Below the pieces are notes generated by a model that was given only the letters and a program-made list of their open reading frames with translations, was not told the DNA's origin and made no database searches. This document shows positions 24,868-33,838 of a DNA stretch of 33,974 bases, piece by piece. A program made the position numbers and the translations under genes. Each line of letters opens with the position of its first letter. Positions within the stretch are counted from its first letter, which is position 1. The stretch lies in contig JAIOHL010000218.1 of the NCBI GenBank assembly GCA_019913005.1, forward strand, positions 1-33,974, given 5' to 3'. This DNA comes from Anaerolineae bacterium. GTDB lineage: Bacteria > Chloroflexota > Anaerolineae > Aggregatilineales > J027.

Positions 24868-25590
24868 ATGGCAGAACAAATCCGTCAATTAGAGCTATCA
24901 GCGGAAGCAAAACAAGCTCTGCAAGATCGCTACCAAGCCACGAATAACCGCCGCTGGCAGGAGCGAATTCAGGCGGTCTTGCTCAAGGGACAAGGGCTGA
25001 CATTGGAAGCGATCAGTGAGGTCATTCCCTATAGTGTTAAGTGGCTCAGTTATTGGTTGCGGGAATATGGGGAGAAGGGCTTGGAGGGGATCTGCGTGTG
25101 GGAATACCAAGGTAGCCATGCCCATTTAAGGGATGAACAACAGCAGCACCTGAAAAGCCGGGTCAGCCAAACGGAGTATCGTCGTGTACAAGATGTGGTG
25201 GCATGGGTGAAGGCGGAATGGGGGATTGAGTATATTGAGGACGGGATGCGGGAAATGCTGCATAATCTAGGCTTTAGTTACCAAAAAGGACGCATCATGC
25301 CGGGCAAAGCCGATGGGGAAGCCCAAGTCCTTTTTTTGAAGGAGACTTTTGAACCCATGAAAGCCACTTTAGAGGCGGAAGATCGCTATTATTTTGTGGA
25401 TGCCACCCATACCCCAGTGATCGGCTATCAATGGGCTTTGAAAGGACAACGCCCCCAAGTCTTGAGCAATAGTGGTCGCCAACGCCTGAACATTTTAGGC
25501 GCCTACAACTCCTGTCAGCAGGCCTATGTGGGTTTTGACAGCACGGATAACATCAATGCCGAGAGCATGATCCTCCTGTACCTCAGCTAA
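24868..25590 (+). pseudogene. IS630-family transposase, 3' part missing
   Basis: A 240-residue frame with the IS630 N-terminal half. Two helix-turn-helix parts (ERIQAVLLKGQGLTLEAISE and the winged segment to REMLHNLGFSYQKGR) are followed by the first catalytic aspartate in RYYFVDATHTP. The reading ends soon after INAESMILLYL. The second aspartate (normally in a LDNA-like motif) and the glutamate (in the YSPDLNPIE region) are absent, so the protein cannot be active. GAGGAAGG seven bases before the ATG is a good ribosome site. The break at about 25585 coincides with the start of the DUF3987 reading frame. Terminal repeats were not found. Confidence 0.82.
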
Positions 25591-25610
25591 CTTCTGGTAA
25601 ATCCGCTCCC

Positions 25611-27017
25611 ATGCTCCAGTCACAGCCTGAGCCAACTGCCACCCCGCAACTTATAACTTTACCTGTTGCTGAGGGGGAGGATATGCCACCACATGAGCCG
25701 CTAGAACCACCTTTAGCGGATTTGAAACTGCCGAATTGGTTACAGCAGTATCTGGATTGGGCAGGTCGCACCGGCAACCAAACCCCGATGGACTTCCATT
25801 TGGCGGCAGGGTTGTGGTTGCTGTCGGTGGCAGTTGGTCGTCGGCTGTTTGGTGAAGCGCCTTGGGGCATCAAGATTTATACCAATTTGTATTTGATGCT
25901 CATTGCGGATACGACCTATTATCGCAAGTCCACTGCCTATAAACTCGCCGAACAGATTGCCCGTGAAGCGATTCCACACATGCTCATGCCGACGCCCGGT
26001 TCACCCGAACGCTTTCAAGAGGCATTGGCGGGTCGTATGCCAGCCAATTTCGATAAACTCACCAAACCGCAGCAGGAACGCCTGACCAAAGCCCAGCCTT
26101 TTGCTGCACAACGTGGACTGCTCAAAGATGAAGTGGCGGGTTTGTTTGGGGCGATTAACCGCAAGGAGTACATGGTGGGCATGAAGGATCTACTCATGGA
26201 ACTCTACGATTGTCCGGATTATTCCGACAAAGATACCCAAGCCGGACTGACAGTGGTGGAGAACGCCGCCTTGTCCATTTTGGGTGTGACCACCCCGGCA
26301 GGTTTATCCGTTGCCGTTTCGGATGCGGACTGGGCCAATGGCTTGCTGATTCGTTTTGCCCTACTCACTCCTGAGCTAAATTATGAGGAGCGCCCGGCAC
26401 TAAAAGCTTTTCAGCCACCTCCGGCAGAATTAGCCGAAGGATTGCGCCGCTTGCATGACAGACTGCCGCAGCCACAGATGACGGAGATGGGGTTAGCCGC
26501 ACCCGGTTCACTCAAGTTGAATGTGCAATGCTGGGAGGCATGTCAGGTCTACAGCCAGACACTCCGCGAAATGTGTAATCCTCGTAGAGACATCGAGTTA
26601 GATGAGCGACTCAAAGGTGTTTATGGCCGGATGCACGTGCAAGCTTTCAAACTGGCGGCTCTGCTTGCGGCCTTGGATTGGTTGGATACGAAAGAACCTG
26701 TCCCCACGGTCACCGAACAACACTGGATCAGTGGCAAAACAATCGCCGAGATGTGGCGGGGCAGTGCTGCCCACCTGCTACATCAAATGGATCGTAGTGG
26801 GGAAGCACAACATGAACATCTCTTGCAGCAGCGCATTTTAGAAATGTTTAGACGGGCTGGTCAGCAGGGTGAGAAGCTCTACGTGGTCTACAAAAACCTG
26901 CATGTTCCAGCCCGGCAGGCTCGCCAAGCGACGGAAGAACTAGTTAGGGCAGGTATCCTGATCCCGATGCGCTTAGGCCAAGCCGAAGGCTATCTCCACA
27001 AAGACTTTGTGCAATAG
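25611..27017 (+). CDS. DUF3987-family primase/helicase-like protein
   Basis: A 468-residue protein of the DUF3987 family, found on plasmids, phages and integrative elements as a helicase-like partner of primase domains. The core runs from LPNWLQQYLDWAG to about residue 400. The nucleotide-binding loop after YTNLYLMLI is ADTTYYRKST (99-108); the usual glycines of a Walker A motif are missing but K-S-T is kept. RGLLKDEVAGLFG and a C-terminal winged-helix-like tail follow. No N-terminal primase/polymerase domain is present. The frame is open upstream into the IS630 remnant (VPQLTSGKSAP precedes the ATG), and there is no ribosome site, so the 5' end was probably lost. The 64-base palindrome begins directly after its TAG. 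Confidence 0.8.
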   Translation: MLQSQPEPTATPQLITLPVAEGEDMPPHEPLEPPLADLKLPNWLQQYLDWAGRTGNQTPMDFHLAAGLWLLSVAVGRRLFGEAPWGIKIYTNLYLMLIADTTYYRKSTAYKLAEQIAREAIPHMLMPTPGSPERFQEALAGRMPANFDKLTKPQQERLTKAQPFAAQRGLLKDEVAGLFGAINRKEYMVGMKDLLMELYDCPDYSDKDTQAGLTVVENAALSILGVTTPAGLSVAVSDADWANGLLIRFALLTPELNYEERPALKAFQPPPAELAEGLRRLHDRLPQPQMTEMGLAAPGSLKLNVQCWEACQVYSQTLREMCNPRRDIELDERLKGVYGRMHVQAFKLAALLAALDWLDTKEPVPTVTEQHWISGKTIAEMWRGSAAHLLHQMDRSGEAQHEHLLQQRILEMFRRAGQQGEKLYVVYKNLHVPARQARQATEELVRAGILIPMRLGQAEGYLHKDFVQ

Positions 27018-27081
27018 GTTTCGCAATGAATGCGAAAGGTGCGAAATGCGACTTTCGCACCTTTCGCATTCATTGCGAAAC
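27018..27081. repeat. Perfect 64-base nested palindrome
   Basis: Two 29-base arms are exact reverse complements around a 6-base loop (TGCGAC). Each arm contains its own smaller palindrome (TTTCGCA, five bases, TGCGAAA). The heptamer TGCGAAA occurs at 27031, 27040 and 27074, and its complement TTTCGCA at 27019, 27053 and 27062. It starts one base after the DUF3987 stop and ends 29 bases before the stop of the convergent giant gene. It could end transcription from both sides, but no U-tract follows either side. The repeated heptamers also fit a protein-binding or replication-linked site. Confidence 0.9.
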
Positions 27082-27110
27082 TTAGCTGGAGTATTTGCGC
27101 TTGACCCGAA

Positions 27111-30100
27111 TCAGTGAGACGAGGTCAGATACAGGTGGCGTAGCTTGAATAGCACCTCCCGTAAGGTTTGGAGCGCTTTTTGTCCTTGCTCATCCGACGC
27201 CATAGCATACTCAAACAGAATGTCAGCGAGAGGCGTTAAGATGAGATCGCGATTGAGGTCGATATAGCTAAATAGTTCTTCAACATCGCTGTTCAGCACA
27301 TGCTGGACTGCCATTTTCACTCGGTCAAATTCAACTTTGCTATCTTGTGTTGAGTCAATTGATTGCTTCGCACGCCATAGATTAAACTGTACATTTTGAA
27401 GATTTATCGAACCTAGGCGTGTGTATGCGCCCTGACTTTTTGCCACATCTAGCACAAATTCAAGAAAAACAGCAGCTTCAAAGGGGTGCCCAAGGTGGTC
27501 CAAATAAAGTATCGCCATATTTGATAGGCTCATTAAACGGTTACCGAGATGATCTATCTCTAAATTCAGAAAATAGGATTGCTCATAGAGTTTAAGAGCT
27601 TGTTGGTAGTCTTGCTGATCCCAATAGACACCGGCGAGGTTATTTAACGAGGTGGCTTCTATACCTTTCGCCGATGATGCTTGCGCGAGAATAATCGCTT
27701 GTTGATATTGCGCCGGAGACTTCTCGGGTTGTCCCACCGCTTTATAGAGAAGACCTAATCCATTCAGGGCGTGTGCTTCCATCCGTTGATTTCCTGAGCG
27801 CTTATACCTATCGGCTGCCATTTCAGCTAGTGAAAGTGCCATTGCGTATTCATGTTGCCCCCAGTAAATATCACTAAGATTGGTCAGCAGTGAACCTTCC
27901 AATTCGATAAAATGGTGCTGCCGTGCAAGCCGGATGGCTTTTTCCCAGATTTCGATGGCTAAATTACGTTGATTAAGGTTGTCGTAAAGTAAGCCCTGTT
28001 CATTAAGCATCACAATTTGACGATAGAACATACCAAGCTTTGCGCATAGATTCATCGCCCGATTCAATAAATCCATTGCCTCGTGAGGTTTTTCGCGCAA
28101 GAGATAGATTGCGATGAGTGAAATTGTAGATGTCTCGCCTTGCGAGTCTTCAAAGAACTGGCGTATTTTTAAAGCGGTGCGTAAGTGTCCTGATGCCGGT
28201 TCTAGTTGATTGCTACGTAGGTAGGAATATCCGAGATTATGTTGGATTTCCCCTTCAAGGCGTTTATCACCAACAATTGCCGCAAGGCCGAGTGCGCTTT
28301 CGAAATATAGCCTTGCAGTGGTTTGTGTATCATCCGTATCACTATGTAGTACGGCAATCCAATTCAGGAAGAACGCCTCATACCATTTGTCACCTCTGGC
28401 ACGGGATAGTGCAAGCCCGGTTTGCATCAACTGCATTCCAAATATACGCCAATGATTGAAAATGTTGATGAGTGGAGCAATACTCTGTAAATATCGTAGT
28501 ATTGCTGGGCTGACCGGATCATCTATTAGGGTTTTTGCCTCTAACATGGATGTATCATCCAAGGTAGCTGATTTTTCGAGATCAAGCTGATTGAAGCGTT
28601 CCAATACAAGCATCATGTAATGTCGAAAGTGAGGGAAATAGGGCTGGACTTTCCCCCATAGTTCATGGGCTAGACCTAATTCCTGAATTCCTATGGAAGC
28701 CAGCCGATACCATATACGGATTAATCCTTCCTCAGCCTCGTTATGGCTTAACCGCGCCGCTGCATTTTGCGCAACCCGCCCATGGAGATAAAACAATCCG
28801 TCTCGTGTAATCAGTAATCCTAAACTGGCAAAAACCTTGATTGTGTAATCAACTTCGTCAGCGCCTTCCTGAGTATCCAGATTGATCTCCCATAAACCTG
28901 CAAGCAAGGGTATCGTGAGCACCATCCCAGAAGGTAGTACGCCCAACAGTCGGTAGCGGACTTGCAGGTCCTCGCTCAGGGCGGAATAAACCCATTCGAA
29001 AATATCGGTGGAGGCCTGCTCTAGGATGTATACCTCGTTGCGTTCTCGCAGTAACCGAGCGGCAATATCCACTTTGAGTGCCATATTGCCTACCTTTTCG
29101 GTAAGGTAGCGAATAGCCTTCCGAGTAGCAAACAGTCCAGCACGTTCCTGAATCAGTTTTGTCTCCTCGTCATCGTTGAGCGGAGAAATCTCAATGACAT
29201 GTGCAGATCCATCTACCGGTTCAACACAGGTAATCAATGTTCGAGCTTGGGAGGGGATAACTTTGAGAAGATTCTGCAGGACGTCGCTATTGGATACATC
29301 ATCAAGCACAAATAGCGCATCCAATGCAAATTGAGCTAGACGCACTGAAACAAATGCTTGAGGTTCAAGAACAAATGCCGATGGCGGCTGTTCATTCAGC
29401 ATCTGTCCCGCAAACAAACAGAACTCAGCGACCAAGAAATCCGGATCATTTCCATGTGCATTGAACCAGATGACTTGGTTTGCTTCCCCTGCTATTTTTT
29501 CAGCAATAGAGGATTTTCCAACGCCAGATGCTCCAACTAGCATGACACGCCGCTCCGTTTCCAGCGCTTCCCTCACCATTTGTACAGGGGTTTCTCGACC
29601 GATCAGTGTAGTTGTAGGAACGGGACGAAGGTCATTGAGGGTCACACTGATGGGCGGTAGCTTTATACCATCAAAGAGTAGCCCCTGCTGATTTTGCAGT
29701 AATCGGCGAATTTTTTCTTTTATTCCGGATTCCATTTCAGGTAGTCCAGCTTCGGTTGCCAATAAATCGGCTTGCTCAGTGAACTGAAGGGCTTTATCCA
29801 GTTCACCCATATGGGCGTAAGTAAGCGCAATCTTCATCATGACCATGCTCTCTACCCCTTGATTCTGCTCCGTCTTTACAGCCTCTAAGAGATCACGATA
29901 GATCATTAGTGCGCCGGGATAGTCTTCTGCGTCTAACGCCTCATCGCCTTTTTGGATCTGATTATCCAATCCCACTTCAAGGGCATGGGTATAGGAGAGC
30001 AGATTGTGGATCTCTTTGATTTTGCCTTCGTTGTGAGATTTTTCGGCTAGGGTTAATGCCTCTTGGTATTTCTGTTTGGCTTCAACATATTGTTGGTTTA

Positions 30101-33100
30101 GGCGGTGAGCAGTACCGGCTGTTAGGAGCGCCGTACTCAGTTGATGCACATTATCTAACTGAGATGCAACTTGGATCGCTTCCATGGCGAAGATGAGCGC
30201 TTGTGCGTAATTGTCACACATAATATAGACATTGCTAAGATTATTAAGCCAATTGAATATGTTAATACCGTCGCCAATAACGCGGGCAATCTTGAGAGCC
30301 TCAGTTAGATAAGTTTCAGCTTTTTCGTAGTCCTCTTGGACAAATGCAACCAGCCCTAGATTACCAAGTCGGTTGTTTTCTGCACGAGGGTCTTCGATCT
30401 GGCGGGCAATATCGAGTGCTTCACGCAAATATTTCTCGGCATTGGGATAATCTTTGAGATTTTGGTAAACAAGGCCAAGGCTCCCAAGCCGTACACCAAT
30501 AGCATGGGTATTGCCGGTAGCACGCGCAATTTCCAATGCATGTTCATAGCGTTTCCGGGCTTCCTCGTGGTTGCCCTGTTCCAAGTACGCACGTGCCGTA
30601 TTGCTCAACTGAGTGCCGAACCGCTGGATATCCTCATTTTCTAAAGCAACGATAAGTGCATTCTGATGCATCATCAGCGAAAGCTGATGATTTCCTCGGG
30701 AATACTCGATGGTCCCGATGAGATCAAGGTGATCGTACTCGTTAAGCCAATCTTCCATCACGCGAGCGGTTTCCAAACCGGGCCTCGCCAACGAAAGTGC
30801 TTCTTCCAGTTTGCCATGAATCATCAGCTCACGCGCTTGGTCAAGGGGTGCGCTATTGGCACGTATCTTAATTGTGCCACCCCCTAATATTGAACTGATT
30901 TCAATAGTATTGCGGCCACGAAGAGGAGCAGAGCGATCTGCACGTTCGGCCAATTGCAGCGCGGGTTGGGCCTTATGAAGTGAGCCTGAATCCGTGTATG
31001 CTTGAGCCGCCTGACGATAATATCGGCTTGCAGTAGGAAACTGACGTTGGCGATGCATCAATGCCCCTAGACTATATAGCCAGTCAGCGACATCCGATAT
31101 TGCATTAAGTTCAGAAGCAATTTTTAGTGCGGCTGTGAAGTGTTCGAAGGCTGCATCGTATTGCCGCAGTAACATATAGACATTGCCAATATTGCCGATA
31201 TCTTTACCTTCACCACGCCGATATTTAATGGAACGGTGCAACGTGAGTGCTTCCGTGTGTAATTCGAGTGCACGCTCATATTGTCCCAAAGAGGTCACGA
31301 TGTTGGCTAGATTGCCGAGTTCATTTGCCTCACCTAGGTGATTGTTTAACTCGCGATGAAGCTCGATCGAACGCTGATGATGCCGTTGCGCATCAGCAAA
31401 TTGGCGCTGTTCATAAGCAATTAACCCCAGATTGCCCTCCCAAGCGGCCTCACTGGGATGATGGAGTTCCTTGGCGATGTCAGCAGCTTGGGTAAAGGCT
31501 TCTTTAGCACGGGAGTAATCGCCTATTTCAAAATACGCGAGACCTAGGTGCCCAAGGGTAGTTTGGTATGCCTCTTTATTCTCGGTTGGCTGTGCCTGTT
31601 CCAAAACGCTCATGGCTTCGGTTGGTTCACCAAGTTGGATAAACGCAGCTCCTAACTCGTTGCGAATCCGGGCCTCAAAAGAACTATTCTTGCTTTCTAT
31701 AGCCCGTTCCAGAGCCACTTGCAGTAGCTCAACTGCTTCGCGAAATAAACCTTGGTAAAACAAAAATTCGCTGTTAAGCAAGCCCGTCGTCAACATTTTG
31801 ATGTCATCTGTATATAACGGGTGGGGGTGGTTTGCCGCCCAGCGAAAGAGTTTCATAAAATTATCAAGATGTGGCGCAAGATGTGGGTAGCTATCCTTGG
31901 TCTTGTGATAGCTGACGAAGGTTGCACAGGCATTCAAAGCTCGTTTGCGTTGATCGTCTGTCAACTGTGCACTGGCATAAGCCCCTGTAATGGCGTTCAT
32001 GTGATAGTATTCGGCATGGGTGGAGGTTGCTGATACGTGTCTCAGCAAACCGCGTCGTGCAAGCAGGGTGAGCGAAATTTGGAAGGGCTTAACATCCAGC
32101 GATCTCATGATTGTTTCGGAATACGCCGATCCCATACCGAATATATTGAAAAGACTCCGCTCATCGCTCGCGGCGCGGCGCGAAAAGTCTTTCATCATTT
32201 CCTTGCCCATGTCGCTCATATACCAGCCATGTTTATCCAGATATTCGTCGTCTATCTGGGGGTGGGTATAAAAATAGAGTGCGAGCAATTCAGGTGTGAT
32301 CGTATACCCCGGGAACGCTCCAATTGCCATGAAAGCGCTATAAGCATCTTTATCTTCATCAAGTGTAGAAAGATAGAGTGGACTCAAGCTGGCTTCAATT
32401 AACCCCGTCATTGAGCTGTCGCCTGCTCGTATCTGTTTAATAGATTGCGAAAGCATGTCCGCCGTGCTCAGCCCAGAGCGTACCATCGTGTAACCAGCCA
32501 GCAGCAGGGCATAGGGGTTACATGTCAGGCTCGTACATAAGGCTTCTGCGGTGGCATCATTCGTAAAATCCTGACCTGCTGCAGCCCCTAGAAGTTCTAA
32601 AGCGTAAGGCATCTCAAGCGGCTCGACCTGTATACTACGAAGGTTGGGAAATCGAAGGCGACTGATGACCAGCAATTTGGTTGATTTTGGCACGACTTTG
32701 GAGATCTGATGAACGGTATCGTAGTTTGTGACATCATCTATTGCTACTAAGCCAACATTTGCATTCTTTAATGCCTGACGCAATATTTTCAATATAGTCG
32801 GCTGGTCGACCTCGAGCAAAGAAAGCCCTAGCGCCTTTCCAATCGAATTGATCACGGTCGAAAAATCGGCTGAGCCTGCCCGTACCCATAACACTACCTC
32901 CTTCACTTGTTTCAGATAGAGGGATACCAGCATGGATGCACTGGCTGTTTTCCCGATTCCGGCTTCGCCAAATAATTGAACGAGTTCACCTTGATTGAGA
33001 AAATCTAGACCCTGATCAAGCAGGTTTCTCTGTCCAAAAAATCGACGGGGCAGGTCTAACAGATCGTCCGGGCTTGTGATACGTTGGGTATCCACGTAGG

Positions 33101-33569
33101 ACACCTGACTCAAAACACGGGTCTTTATCCATTGGTTAGTCGCAGAGGTGACTGATTCGCATAATTCTACTACGGTTGAAAACCATTTTGAGGTAATGCC
33201 TGTCTCTACGCCTGTATGTTGATCCAAAAATTCTTGTAGCCTAGCTTCCCGTGATTGAGCGTCTTCGGCAGTATTGCGAACATAAATATGGCGGTCCATC
33301 CCCCAGCGTGTCGCATAATGAAACTCATCAATCGTCCACTCGCCATAGGTCTGGGCGAAAATACCAAGATACAAGGCGCAGTGACGCAAACCATCAAGGT
33401 AGATTTCTCGGATCGTTCGGTTACTGGCATCGGCAGTATCTTCAAAGACCCAAGCCCGCACTTGGTAAAGCGGGGTACTTAAGCGAGGTAGTAGGTCATT
33501 TAACGCTTCGCGTTCAGCTTTAAGTTCCATCATACGTGACGAAATAAAGACGTTCAGTACCTGCGACAT
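27111..33569 (-). CDS. Giant DUF4062 / double NB-ARC / TPR protein
   Basis: A 2152-residue STAND-type protein. Domains in order: DUF4062 (about 3-110; VLNVFISSRMMELKAEREAL, then YLGIFAQTYG); NB-ARC-like NTPase 1 (about 165-480; Walker A GEAGIGKT at 201-208, Walker B VGLVAIDDV); TPR arrays (about 600-1320; repeated GNLGLVYQNL-type units); NTPase 2 (about 1325-1620; Walker A GASGVGKSS near 1346, Walker B ALFVLDDV near 1418); a further TPR array (about 1690-2040); and a helical tail. STAND NTPases with repeat sensors act as signal switches, often in antiviral defence. DUF4062 would be the signalling or effector end, but its activity is not established here. The ATG at 33569 follows AAGGG by about seven bases. 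The flanks carry transposase fragments, as in a defence island. Confidence 0.9.
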   Translation of the reverse strand: MSQVLNVFISSRMMELKAEREALNDLLPRLSTPLYQVRAWVFEDTADASNRTIREIYLDGLRHCALYLGIFAQTYGEWTIDEFHYATRWGMDRHIYVRNTAEDAQSREARLQEFLDQHTGVETGITSKWFSTVVELCESVTSATNQWIKTRVLSQVSYVDTQRITSPDDLLDLPRRFFGQRNLLDQGLDFLNQGELVQLFGEAGIGKTASASMLVSLYLKQVKEVVLWVRAGSADFSTVINSIGKALGLSLLEVDQPTILKILRQALKNANVGLVAIDDVTNYDTVHQISKVVPKSTKLLVISRLRFPNLRSIQVEPLEMPYALELLGAAAGQDFTNDATAEALCTSLTCNPYALLLAGYTMVRSGLSTADMLSQSIKQIRAGDSSMTGLIEASLSPLYLSTLDEDKDAYSAFMAIGAFPGYTITPELLALYFYTHPQIDDEYLDKHGWYMSDMGKEMMKDFSRRAASDERSLFNIFGMGSAYSETIMRSLDVKPFQISLTLLARRGLLRHVSATSTHAEYYHMNAITGAYASAQLTDDQRKRALNACATFVSYHKTKDSYPHLAPHLDNFMKLFRWAANHPHPLYTDDIKMLTTGLLNSEFLFYQGLFREAVELLQVALERAIESKNSSFEARIRNELGAAFIQLGEPTEAMSVLEQAQPTENKEAYQTTLGHLGLAYFEIGDYSRAKEAFTQAADIAKELHHPSEAAWEGNLGLIAYEQRQFADAQRHHQRSIELHRELNNHLGEANELGNLANIVTSLGQYERALELHTEALTLHRSIKYRRGEGKDIGNIGNVYMLLRQYDAAFEHFTAALKIASELNAISDVADWLYSLGALMHRQRQFPTASRYYRQAAQAYTDSGSLHKAQPALQLAERADRSAPLRGRNTIEISSILGGGTIKIRANSAPLDQARELMIHGKLEEALSLARPGLETARVMEDWLNEYDHLDLIGTIEYSRGNHQLSLMMHQNALIVALENEDIQRFGTQLSNTARAYLEQGNHEEARKRYEHALEIARATGNTHAIGVRLGSLGLVYQNLKDYPNAEKYLREALDIARQIEDPRAENNRLGNLGLVAFVQEDYEKAETYLTEALKIARVIGDGINIFNWLNNLSNVYIMCDNYAQALIFAMEAIQVASQLDNVHQLSTALLTAGTAHRLNQQYVEAKQKYQEALTLAEKSHNEGKIKEIHNLLSYTHALEVGLDNQIQKGDEALDAEDYPGALMIYRDLLEAVKTEQNQGVESMVMMKIALTYAHMGELDKALQFTEQADLLATEAGLPEMESGIKEKIRRLLQNQQGLLFDGIKLPPISVTLNDLRPVPTTTLIGRETPVQMVREALETERRVMLVGASGVGKSSIAEKIAGEANQVIWFNAHGNDPDFLVAEFCLFAGQMLNEQPPSAFVLEPQAFVSVRLAQFALDALFVLDDVSNSDVLQNLLKVIPSQARTLITCVEPVDGSAHVIEISPLNDDEETKLIQERAGLFATRKAIRYLTEKVGNMALKVDIAARLLRERNEVYILEQASTDIFEWVYSALSEDLQVRYRLLGVLPSGMVLTIPLLAGLWEINLDTQEGADEVDYTIKVFASLGLLITRDGLFYLHGRVAQNAAARLSHNEAEEGLIRIWYRLASIGIQELGLAHELWGKVQPYFPHFRHYMMLVLERFNQLDLEKSATLDDTSMLEAKTLIDDPVSPAILRYLQSIAPLINIFNHWRIFGMQLMQTGLALSRARGDKWYEAFFLNWIAVLHSDTDDTQTTARLYFESALGLAAIVGDKRLEGEIQHNLGYSYLRSNQLEPASGHLRTALKIRQFFEDSQGETSTISLIAIYLLREKPHEAMDLLNRAMNLCAKLGMFYRQIVMLNEQGLLYDNLNQRNLAIEIWEKAIRLARQHHFIELEGSLLTNLSDIYWGQHEYAMALSLAEMAADRYKRSGNQRMEAHALNGLGLLYKAVGQPEKSPAQYQQAIILAQASSAKGIEATSLNNLAGVYWDQQDYQQALKLYEQSYFLNLEIDHLGNRLMSLSNMAILYLDHLGHPFEAAVFLEFVLDVAKSQGAYTRLGSINLQNVQFNLWRAKQSIDSTQDSKVEFDRVKMAVQHVLNSDVEELFSYIDLNRDLILTPLADILFEYAMASDEQGQKALQTLREVLFKLRHLYLTSSH

Positions 33570-33666
33570 ATTCAATCCCTTCAATGAAATTCATCAGCGT
33601 AAATAGCGCAAAATACATCGTTATGAAAAATAGTCTAGGTGATAGTAAGAAATTTAGGCTGAACTA

Positions 33667-33672
33667 AGTATA
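33667..33672 (-). promoter_or_regulatory. Possible -10 box for the giant gene
   Basis: On the minus strand TATACT lies about 98 bases upstream of the ATG at 33569. The hexamer 17 bases further up (TATTGG) is a poor -35 match, so this is only a candidate. The rest of 33570-33838 is AT-rich with no coding frame. Confidence 0.25.
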
Positions 33673-33838
33673 CCAACAAGAATTTATTACCAATAGGAGG
33701 TTGACAGAGGTTTGGTGCGATCAACTAAATGGATTTGTCGTGATCACTACGCTTTCCTTGGAATAATTGCTATAGCGAAAAAAACAACCTCAGTAATTTG
33801 CAGAAATACATGTAATCTGGGGATATGAGATCTAGAAC

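Noticed and set aside
24593-24892. A 99-residue independent gene
   Set aside because: Only the first part resembles a transposase; the rest is AT-rich and unrelated, and the start is a TTG with no ribosome site.
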